DNA from: Borrelia parkeri
GTDB lineage: Bacteria > Spirochaetota > Spirochaetia > Borreliales > Borreliaceae
NCBI RefSeq assembly: GCF_023035815.1
Contig: NZ_CP073159.1
Span: forward strand, 310,001 to 374,000
Length of the DNA: 64,000 nt
Direction: 5' to 3'
Positions 57,313 through 64,000 of the stretch are shown here, one piece after another. Both the position numbers and the translations under genes were made by a program. Numbering within the stretch: the stretch's first letter is position 1; every line of letters begins with the position of its first letter. The notes under the pieces are model-generated. The model saw only the letters and a program-made list of their open reading frames with translations, searched no databases and was not told the DNA's origin.

Positions 57313-57906
57313 TCACAAAAATACACTTAAATTAGTTCTAATGCCAAATTTATTTGCATAAAACAAATTCTCAAGATATCTATCACTACAAAAACTTATT
57401 ATCATACTAGGAGTAAGTTTATTAATATTGGCAAAAAACATTTCTTTGTTTCTCTTAACAGCTTTCAAATCATAATAACCAATAAAGTTAATCTCTTTAT
57501 GTGACTCTTTTAATCTTAAAAAATTTCTCTTAGAAATTATTTTATCTTTATCAATAATATAACACGTTTTATATGTATTTTCCAGTACACTCATTAAAAC
57601 AAGCAAAATCGAATTCGAATCATAACAGCCAATATCGATCCTTTTAAAAAACTTACAAAGAGCTCTTAATAATTTAGAATTTGAAAAAACAAGTGAAGAA
57701 CTCCTAACAAGATTTCTAAACTTCTTAAAGAACAAAAATTTTAGCAAAGACTTACAATCAATAAAAATAACCATCGAATGATATGGATAAGACACAAGAT
57801 ATTCAAATCGACCAATCAATTTATCACTGCTCTTAAATACATCTATTGGCATTCCAAAGAAATAAATCCTATCTGGTTTTGAATATATATCTTTTAAATT
57901 AGCCAT
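57313..57906 (-). CDS. Degenerate WecG/TagA/CpsF-like protein (BB0356-type)
   Basis: 197 residues. The start (YFFGMPIDVFKSSDKLIGRF) recalls the TagA family opening (G-x-P-I-D) and IDIGCYDSN with a later NFIGYYDLK and MIISFCSDRYLEN occupy the places of the family's D-G, G-y-f and v-x-x-G-x-P-k-Q-E motifs, but the catalytic residues look altered. An active glycosyltransferase is doubtful. It overlaps rsmE by 8 bases and precedes the CdnL gene. Confidence 0.5.
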   Translation of the reverse strand: MANLKDIYSKPDRIYFFGMPIDVFKSSDKLIGRFEYLVSYPYHSMVIFIDCKSLLKFLFFKKFRNLVRSSSLVFSNSKLLRALCKFFKRIDIGCYDSNSILLVLMSVLENTYKTCYIIDKDKIISKRNFLRLKESHKEINFIGYYDLKAVKRNKEMFFANINKLTPSMIISFCSDRYLENLFYANKFGIRTNLSVFL

Positions 57907-58627
57907 TATTACCCTCTAATAATAATTTAAAATGAGCAAGTGAATAAACAATAGCCGTATCTGCTCTTAAAATTGGGGTATTAAATCTTACAAATTTAAA
58001 ATTTAACTTTTTAAAGAAATCAATTTCTGATTTTGAAAAACAACCCTCAGGACCTATTAAAATTCCAATATTACCAAAAGCACTAATATCATCACCACAA
58101 CCTAGCAAAACACCTTCTTTATGAGCAACATAATAATTCACAGATGAAGAATAAGGAATGCTAAAAAAATTTTTGTAAAAATTAAGACTAGGAACTTGGG
58201 TATTGCCACTTTGCTTTAAAGCCTCATTAATTAATTTTAAAAATCTTGAACTTTTAAATTCCAAATCATCCATGTCTATTCTAGCAACAGAATTATCAGC
58301 ATTAACAATATTTATATGATCTACACCAATTTCAACAACTTGTCTTAAACTTAAATCTAATTTTTTACCCTTAAGACTAGATATAAATATACTTATTTCA
58401 AAATCACGCTTCTTAAGCATTTCTACCTTAAGAGTAGAGAGTTTAATAAGATTATTATCTATACTAGAAATTTTAGCAAACCTTACCTCTCTTCCCCTTA
58501 AGAGAACATTTAACGTGTCGCCAATCTTAACTCTTCTTACATCAACAAGATAGTGATAAATCTTAACATCATTAATAATGATATCATTATCAAATAAACA
58601 AGTATCGTCTAAGACTATTTGTTTCAC
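57899..58627 (-). CDS. rsmE: 16S rRNA m3U1498 methyltransferase RsmE
   Basis: 242 residues of the SPOUT class. N-terminal PUA-like part (KIYHYLVDVRRVKIGDTLNV), then SSLKGKKLDLSLRQVVEIGV, LIGPEGCFSKSEIDFF (the knot's GPEGG motif with Cys for the second Gly) and the C-terminal RFNTPILRADTAIVYSL. It is separated from ctpA by 3 bases and overlaps the next gene. Confidence 0.9.
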   Translation of the reverse strand: MKQIVLDDTCLFDNDIIINDVKIYHYLVDVRRVKIGDTLNVLLRGREVRFAKISSIDNNLIKLSTLKVEMLKKRDFEISIFISSLKGKKLDLSLRQVVEIGVDHINIVNADNSVARIDMDDLEFKSSRFLKLINEALKQSGNTQVPSLNFYKNFFSIPYSSSVNYYVAHKEGVLLGCGDDISAFGNIGILIGPEGCFSKSEIDFFKKLNFKFVRFNTPILRADTAIVYSLAHFKLLLEGNNG

Positions 58628-58630
58628 AGA

Positions 58631-60061
58631 TTAATTTTTAGTCCCCTTTACAAGATATTCATAAGCAGCTCTTAAGGGCTTATCATAATGTAAATTATAA
58701 ATTGGCATTTCATTATGTGTGTCTTGATAAAATTGCGAAAATACATAAAGTCCTAAAATATCCTTATCTATATTATGGATCGAATGTTCTTTAAGAATCT
58801 TATCCACAAAAGCATCTATTTCTTTCTCAGTAATAGACTTTTTATTTTTTCTGCTATTTAAAAAATCTTCTACTAATTTCTTATCAAGAATTTGTCTGTA
58901 TGCTAAGATCTCAGTATCAGAAAATTCTCTCTCCCCAACTTCCAAATCAGGCTTAATACCAATATTATGAATACTGTTACCAGAAGGAGTATAGTATTTG
59001 GAATTTGTAATCTTAAATCCTCCAGTATAGAAAGGTAATATACGTTGAATTACTCCTTTACCATAAGATTTTTCACCTATAACATAAACTCTTTGATTAT
59101 CTTTTAAAGCTCCAACTAAAACCTCCGATGCTGATGCTGAATGTTTATCAATCAAAACAACAATTGGCATGTCCAAAGGCACTATATGTGAAGAACTAGC
59201 CTTGTATTCCACAGGAACCTTAGAATCTCTTGCCCTTGTTGATACAATAAGTCCTTCAGCCAAAATATCATCAGCTATCTCTATTGCATCTTGAAGATAC
59301 CCCCCAGTATTAAATCTTAGATCTAAAATCAAAGATTTGATGTTCTGAGCTTGCAGTTTTTCAAAAGCTTTTTTAAAATACGTATTAGTATTTGGATTAA
59401 AACTTAATATCTTAATATACCCAACACTTTTATTAATAACATCATGTTTAACAGTCTGTATATCTACTTTTTCTCTAATAAGTTCAAATTCAAGTTTTAA
59501 ATCTTTATCTCTTAGAACAGAAATTTTAACTTTAGTACCTGCTTTTCCTTTTAAAAGACTACCTACTTGCTCTATTGTCATTAAAGTAGTACTCTTACCA
59601 TCAATATCCGTAATGTAATCACCAGACTTAACTCCAGCCTTATAAGCAGGTCCCTCTTCAAAAGCAGTAACAATCATTACATAAGAAGCATCAAAAACAG
59701 AACTATCAGATTTTACAGGAACATTTTTCTTAACAATAGAAACTCCAATCCCAACATAATTTCCTTCAGTAGTCTTTGAAATTTCTACTAAATCTTCTTT
59801 TGTCAAATATTGCGAATAAGGATCATTTAATGCTTTAAACATACCTTTTAAAGCACCTTCAAAAATAGCCTCATCATCAACAGGTTCAACATAATTCCTC
59901 TTAATAAAATTAAAAGCATCCATCATCATTTGACCATAAGTGGATGCAGACATCTTCCCCTTAGAAGGATTCGTTTGTGCAAAGATAGATTCTACAATAA
60001 CTGAAGAACTGATACTTAAGGCTAATACAAAGTATACAAATACTAAACATTTCTTTTTCAT
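58631..60061 (-). CDS. ctpA: Carboxyl-terminal processing protease CtpA
   Basis: A periplasmic S41 serine protease with signal peptide (about 1-28), PDZ domain (about 95-180: VGIGVSIVKK, GPAYKAGVKSGDYITDID) and catalytic domain: nucleophile serine in KHSASASEVLVGALKD and lysine in GEKSYGKGVIQ. 476 residues is normal. In B. burgdorferi CtpA trims several envelope proteins, from memory including P13 and BB0323, whose homologue is at 21.3 kb here. It is the first gene of the rsmE-TagA-like-CdnL run. Confidence 0.95.
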   Translation of the reverse strand: MKKKCLVFVYFVLALSISSSVIVESIFAQTNPSKGKMSASTYGQMMMDAFNFIKRNYVEPVDDEAIFEGALKGMFKALNDPYSQYLTKEDLVEISKTTEGNYVGIGVSIVKKNVPVKSDSSVFDASYVMIVTAFEEGPAYKAGVKSGDYITDIDGKSTTLMTIEQVGSLLKGKAGTKVKISVLRDKDLKLEFELIREKVDIQTVKHDVINKSVGYIKILSFNPNTNTYFKKAFEKLQAQNIKSLILDLRFNTGGYLQDAIEIADDILAEGLIVSTRARDSKVPVEYKASSSHIVPLDMPIVVLIDKHSASASEVLVGALKDNQRVYVIGEKSYGKGVIQRILPFYTGGFKITNSKYYTPSGNSIHNIGIKPDLEVGEREFSDTEILAYRQILDKKLVEDFLNSRKNKKSITEKEIDAFVDKILKEHSIHNIDKDILGLYVFSQFYQDTHNEMPIYNLHYDKPLRAAYEYLVKGTKN

Positions 60062-60121
60062 TGAATAATTCCTACATAAATAAAACTTGATTTTATCTTC
60101 ATAATATAATATTTTAAGATT

Positions 60122-60550
60122 ATGTTAAAGACAAATAACTCAAAAACAAAAAGAATAATTATAGGTCTCGTTCTTATTTTACAAATAATCGCAAGCATAT
60201 TAATATTGTTAGCACTATATGGATTTGCTGAGAGAACAATATTTGCAAATAACTCTTCTATAAAGTTTATGATAGCATTCATCATATTCTCACCAGAATT
60301 ATGTATATCAATATTAACAACAAACTACATTCTGTATGAACAATTCAAAATCCTTCACAACTTAATCATCATAACAAAAACCTTTCAAATAGTAATGGTT
60401 TTTTTACTTATTATATTGGGATTAAGCCTTGACTTATTATATGTATATCAGCCATGGCTATTTATGCTTTTAGGAATAATAATAACTTATACTATATTTA
60501 ACACAGTGATTTTAATTTTAATAAAAATAAAAAATAAAATAACGAGGTAA
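60122..60550 (+). CDS. Small four-helix membrane protein, unknown (BB0360-type)
   Basis: 142 residues with four clear membrane helices (about 12-35, 47-70, 82-105, 110-133) and basic ends. I recognise no family. It ends 4 bases before the TTG start of the MinD/ParA-like gene, so the two are probably coupled and could work together at the membrane. Confidence 0.75.
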   Translation: MLKTNNSKTKRIIIGLVLILQIIASILILLALYGFAERTIFANNSSIKFMIAFIIFSPELCISILTTNYILYEQFKILHNLIIITKTFQIVMVFLLIILGLSLDLLYVYQPWLFMLLGIIITYTIFNTVILILIKIKNKITR

Positions 60551-60554
60551 AGGT

Positions 60555-61688
60555 TTGATCATCATTCCTGTAGCTAGTGGAAAAGGAGGTGTTGGTAAAT
60601 CTCTTTTTTCAACAAATATTGCAATTTGTCTTGCAAATGAAGGGAAAAAAGTATTACTTGTCGATCTTGACCTTGGCGGTTCAAATTTACACTCTATGCT
60701 AAATATCATACCTAAGAAGAGTATTGGAACTTTTCTTAAAACAAAAATTCCCTTTAAAGACGTAATAATTGAATCAGGAATAAAAAATTTAAGCTTTATT
60801 GCAGGAGATTCAGATATTCCTGAACTTGCAAATATAGCCATCTTTCAAAAGAAAAAAATAATAAATAACTTAAAAACCTTAAGCTATGATTACCTAATAA
60901 TTGACCTTGGTGCTGGCACAACATTTAATACAATAGATTTCTTTCTAATTTCAAATCGAGGAGTAATAATAACGATTCCAACAGTAACAGCAACAATGAA
61001 TGCTTATTTGTTCTTAAAAAATGCAATCTTTAGGCTTATATCAAAAATATTTACAAAAGAGACAAAAGCATACAAACTAATATCTGACATAAAAAAAGAC
61101 TCTAGCGATTTACAAAAAATATATATACCTAATCTATTACTCAAAATAGAAACTTATGATCCTGAAAGTTATGAAAAATTTATGAAAAAATTTTCACAGT
61201 TTAGCCCTTTCATAATATTTAACATGTTAAACAAACCTGATGACATCAAAAAAATTAAAAGGATACTCAAATCTGCAAAAGACTATTTAAATATAAATTT
61301 ACAAAGTATAGGTTCAATTTATAAAGATGAGCTTATTGACAAAGCATTAAACCATAAAATACCAATAACTATTTATAAACCAACAAGCTTAACTTCCAAA
61401 AGTATTAAAAAAATAGCGAAAAAATTAATTGAACTTGAAACCATAATAAATGATGTAGAACTCTTAAGTGAAGACGATCTAAACGAAAGCTATCATTTTG
61501 TAATTCAAGAAGCACAAGATGAATACCTAGAAAAATATGCATATCTTGAATCATTACTAATGAACAAAACAATAGACAATAATGCAATTATTGATATAAT
61601 AAAATCTCAACAAAAAGAAATTGCAACATTAAGAAAACAAAATATAATGTTTAAAAAAAAATTATTTGCACAATTAAAAAAAGACTAA
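60555..61688 (+). CDS. MinD/ParA-family ATPase with C-terminal helical extension
   Basis: 377 residues. The deviant Walker A (VASGKGGVGKSLFSTN, residues 6-21), the LLVDLDLGGSNLHSML and YDYLIIDLGAGTTFNT motifs are those of the MinD/Mrp/FlhG branch. After about residue 265 an extra helical region with a coiled coil at the end is found, which MinD lacks. The start is TTG, set by GAGG seven bases before. A partner such as MinC or FlhF is not nearby; neighbours are a membrane protein and lgt. Its cargo is unknown. Confidence 0.88.
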   Translation: MIIIPVASGKGGVGKSLFSTNIAICLANEGKKVLLVDLDLGGSNLHSMLNIIPKKSIGTFLKTKIPFKDVIIESGIKNLSFIAGDSDIPELANIAIFQKKKIINNLKTLSYDYLIIDLGAGTTFNTIDFFLISNRGVIITIPTVTATMNAYLFLKNAIFRLISKIFTKETKAYKLISDIKKDSSDLQKIYIPNLLLKIETYDPESYEKFMKKFSQFSPFIIFNMLNKPDDIKKIKRILKSAKDYLNINLQSIGSIYKDELIDKALNHKIPITIYKPTSLTSKSIKKIAKKLIELETIINDVELLSEDDLNESYHFVIQEAQDEYLEKYAYLESLLMNKTIDNNAIIDIIKSQQKEIATLRKQNIMFKKKLFAQLKKD

Positions 61689-61698
61689 GGAGAAAGAA

Positions 61699-62658
61699 AT
61701 GCCGAATTATATAAATTATCCTAGTTGGTTACATCCTGAAATAATTAAAGGTATTCCAATTACATGGTATAGCCTATCTTATATTATCATAATAATAATT
61801 TCTTATAAATTCATTTGGTATCAAATACAAACTGATAAACTTAACATAGAAAAAAGTGATTATGAAAAACTAATGTTTTCGCTTGTTATGGGAGCAATAA
61901 TTGGCGCAAGACTAACATCTACTTTGATTTATGATAGGAGTGGAATTTATTATACACACCCATGGCTCATCTTTCTGCCATTTGACCGAAACTGGAATTT
62001 CACAGGTTTTAGAGGAATGGCAATACACGGAGGATTTTTCGGAGTAATTATTGCACCAATAATAATGATAAATACCAAACTCAAAAACACAAATATAAAA
62101 AAATACTTCAGAAAGATAACTGATTACGGAGCAATAGCCTTCTCTTCAGGATATATACTTGGAAGATTTGCTAATTTTGCAAATGCAGAGCTTTATGGAA
62201 GACCAATGAAAGGCGGTATAATATTTCCCAATGCAGAACTTTTTAAAGTAAGTCAGAAAGGAGTAAGAGAATTTGCAGAATCAATTGGACTGGAAATATT
62301 ACCTCACGACTTGTTCATTAACCTACCGAGGATTCCATCACAACTTATTGAGGGATTATTTGAGGGAACTGTAACTTTTTTATTACTATGGTTTATTTTT
62401 AGGAAAATAAAAAGATATGACGGTTTTATCTTTGGAGTATACATAATTCTTTATGGACTATTTAGATTCTTTATCGAGTACTTAAGAGAACCAGACAAGG
62501 AAATAGGATTTGTTATAACTTACAAAAAACCTGAGAGCATATTAGATTTCTCATTTTTAAACATATCAATAGGACAAATATTTTCATTAATTTTAATATT
62601 ATCTGGAATAATTTGGCTCTCATGGGCCAAAACAAGATCGGAAAAACCAAAGAAATAA
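61699..62658 (+). CDS. lgt: Prolipoprotein diacylglyceryl transferase
   Basis: Lgt attaches diacylglycerol to the lipobox cysteine, the first step in maturing the many Borrelia lipoproteins. 319 residues, about seven helices, with RGMAIHGGFFGVI (active-site His), the family signature GRFANFANAELYGRP and YGLFRFFIEYLREPD. The ribosome site AAGGAG overlaps the end of the ATPase gene, so it belongs to the same operon. Confidence 0.97.
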   Translation: MPNYINYPSWLHPEIIKGIPITWYSLSYIIIIIISYKFIWYQIQTDKLNIEKSDYEKLMFSLVMGAIIGARLTSTLIYDRSGIYYTHPWLIFLPFDRNWNFTGFRGMAIHGGFFGVIIAPIIMINTKLKNTNIKKYFRKITDYGAIAFSSGYILGRFANFANAELYGRPMKGGIIFPNAELFKVSQKGVREFAESIGLEILPHDLFINLPRIPSQLIEGLFEGTVTFLLLWFIFRKIKRYDGFIFGVYIILYGLFRFFIEYLREPDKEIGFVITYKKPESILDFSFLNISIGQIFSLILILSGIIWLSWAKTRSEKPKK

Positions 62659-62709
62659 ATCATAAAATATAGATTTATACCAAAATTAATATAAATTTAT
62701 TTAAATAAG

Positions 62710-64000
62710 ATGAAAAATCCAAATACAATTGTAATATCTGAAGGAACAATTAATGATAATGATATTACAAAGATCAAATCTATTTTTAAAATATCACAAA
62801 TAGTAAAATCTAGAAGAAATATCTCTAGCGAATATATCAAACAAAGTAATATTAAATTTGCTATTATTTATAACCACAAAAGACCAATAGATTTTTCAAT
62901 AAATATGGCAAATGACTTAAAAAGCATTAATAACATTCATTCTATTATCATAGACAACAAATCTATAGATGAAGCAATATATAGGCCAAATTACATAGAA
63001 ATATTAAAAAATATCAGTGAATTAAATGATAAACACAAACTCATACAACAAAAAAAACTTTATTATGACAATAATAATGCTAATCTTGATTTTTTCTTAA
63101 ATCTATCTGAACTTATTCAAGAAATAGTGATCATTACAAATACTGACAATGATATCATTTACATTAACGAAAAAGGAAGCAAAGAACTTGAACTCCCAAT
63201 AAAGATTGGGGGCAAAACAAATAAAATAAGTGACATCAATATCATAGATTTAGAAAAAGATACAAAAATAGATTTAAGTTACAATATCAATGATATTCCC
63301 GAATTCAAAAACATACTAATAACCGACTGCCTTTTAAAGATTAAGAATAACAAAAAATTAATAGTAGACTTATTTATCAGTACAATTGCTCAAAACAATA
63401 TTGATAAATTAATTACAATAAAAGACATATCAGAATTAAAATCTAAACACAATATTCAAGATCTAACAATCATCGATCAACAAACAGATCTGTATAACAT
63501 TAAAGGACTTGAAAAGCTATTGATAAATCAAATTGAATCTTCTTATAAAAAAATATATTTATTTGATCTGGATTTACACATCAATACAGAATGTAAATAT
63601 AAAGACAAGAGAGACAACTCCGACTTAAAGATACTTAAGAAAATTACTTCGAGAATAATGTCGTTTTATTCAGAATATATATTTAGATTAAAAGACAATA
63701 ATTTAATAGTCATTATATCCACAAGCGGAGGAGAACAAAGACTAATTTCAATTGCAGAAGAAATCAAAAAAACCATTTCTAGAGAACTTAAAAAAGAAGG
63801 CCTCATAATATTTAAATTCAACATAGGAATAATAGAAGTAAACCTAAAAGAAGATATAGAAACAAAGATTTCAAAATTAAAAATAGCAACAAAAATATCC
63901 GATGAATATAAAGATTCTACGCCTATTTTATACAAAGATGAATTACCAGAAACAATACTTATCAAAAAACAAAATAAAATATTTGAATATATAGTAAAAG
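62710..64000 (+). CDS. pdeA: Cyclic-di-GMP phosphodiesterase PdeA, N-terminal part
   Basis: The frame is open from ATG 62710 to the window edge (430 codons). An N-terminal region (about 1-130), a PAS-like segment (about 135-250, IVIITNTDNDIIYINEKG) and a degenerate GGDEF domain (from QTDLYNIKGLEKLL, about 258, to about 400) are visible; where GGDEF should stand the sequence reads FRLKDNNLIV. The EAL domain expected in PdeA (BB0363 of B. burgdorferi) would lie beyond the edge. Identification rests on gene order after lgt and this architecture. Confidence 0.8.
   Translation, partial: MKNPNTIVISEGTINDNDITKIKSIFKISQIVKSRRNISSEYIKQSNIKFAIIYNHKRPIDFSINMANDLKSINNIHSIIIDNKSIDEAIYRPNYIEILKNISELNDKHKLIQQKKLYYDNNNANLDFFLNLSELIQEIVIITNTDNDIIYINEKGSKELELPIKIGGKTNKISDINIIDLEKDTKIDLSYNINDIPEFKNILITDCLLKIKNNKKLIVDLFISTIAQNNIDKLITIKDISELKSKHNIQDLTIIDQQTDLYNIKGLEKLLINQIESSYKKIYLFDLDLHINTECKYKDKRDNSDLKILKKITSRIMSFYSEYIFRLKDNNLIVIISTSGGEQRLISIAEEIKKTISRELKKEGLIIFKFNIGIIEVNLKEDIETKISKLKIATKISDEYKDSTPILYKDELPETILIKKQNKIFEYIVK

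Noticed and set aside
60518..60841. 107-codon minus-strand frame opposite the MinD/ParA-like gene
   Set aside because: It overlaps the highly conserved deviant Walker A of the real gene and has no supporting signals.

Overview
The window is a piece of a spirochaete chromosome, almost certainly genus Borrelia (Borreliella/Borrelia). The base composition is very AT-rich. Gene order is collinear, from memory, with B. burgdorferi BB0299 (ftsZ) to BB0363 (pdeA), and several genes are near-signatures of the group: BB0323-type LysM lipoprotein, P26, CdnL/LtpA and PdeA. There are two chromosomal oppA genes, where B. burgdorferi B31 has three in a row. This fits a relapsing-fever-type species, but the window alone does not prove it. 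I see no rRNA, tRNA, CRISPR array, insertion sequence or prophage.

Layout. (1) 1-13.3 kb, minus strand: one tightly packed run rlmE-cheW-nadK-recN-three unknown genes-rsmH-ftsL-like-murF-mraY-ftsW-ftsQ-ftsA-ftsZ, a stripped-down division and cell-wall cluster. (2) 13.4-15.1 kb, plus: a prenyl synthase and an exported repeat protein. (3) 15.1-19.3 kb, minus: an ABC importer resembling the spirochaetal riboflavin system RfuABCD. (4) 19.6-27.8 kb: envelope genes (FecR-like protein, a 39-residue truncated lipoprotein copy, the LysM lipoprotein, BamD-like lipoprotein, VWA protein, large TPR membrane protein, acyltransferase). (5) 28-35.7 kb, plus: oligopeptide importer oppA-oppA-oppBCDF. (6) 35.9-38.1 kb: P26 and enolase, divergent. 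(7) 38.1-47 kb, minus: rpsI-rplM, then the operon lolA-rodZ-like-uvrD-gatC-gatA-gatB-BB0340-like. (8) 47.2-50.9 kb, plus: NFACT/fibronectin-binding protein, pyruvate kinase and an unknown gene. (9) 50.9-60.1 kb, mostly minus: rpmB, an unknown gene, membrane proteins, CdnL/LtpA, a TagA-like protein, rsmE, ctpA, with one plus-strand lipoprotein. (10) 60.1-64 kb, plus: membrane protein, MinD/ParA-like ATPase, lgt and the first 430 codons of pdeA.

How the genes work together. Most of the window serves the envelope: septation (FtsZ/A/Q/W), peptidoglycan precursors (MraY, MurF), lipoprotein maturation and sorting (Lgt, LolA), outer-membrane assembly and integrity (BamD-like, BB0323-like, CtpA) and nutrient import (Opp, Rfu). 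Transamidosome GatCAB, ribosomal proteins and glycolytic enolase/pyruvate kinase are housekeeping. Minus-strand genes are G/T-rich and plus-strand genes A/C-rich, as expected if the minus strand is the leading strand and the origin lies to the right.

The most unusual local features are the partial duplication upstream of the BB0323-like gene, a G10 tract inside the RodZ-like gene, a transporter ATPase whose two nucleotide sites are strongly unequal, and a short protein that looks like an aminotransferase without its catalytic core, fused by overlap to gatB. I did not find a clearly new multi-gene system.
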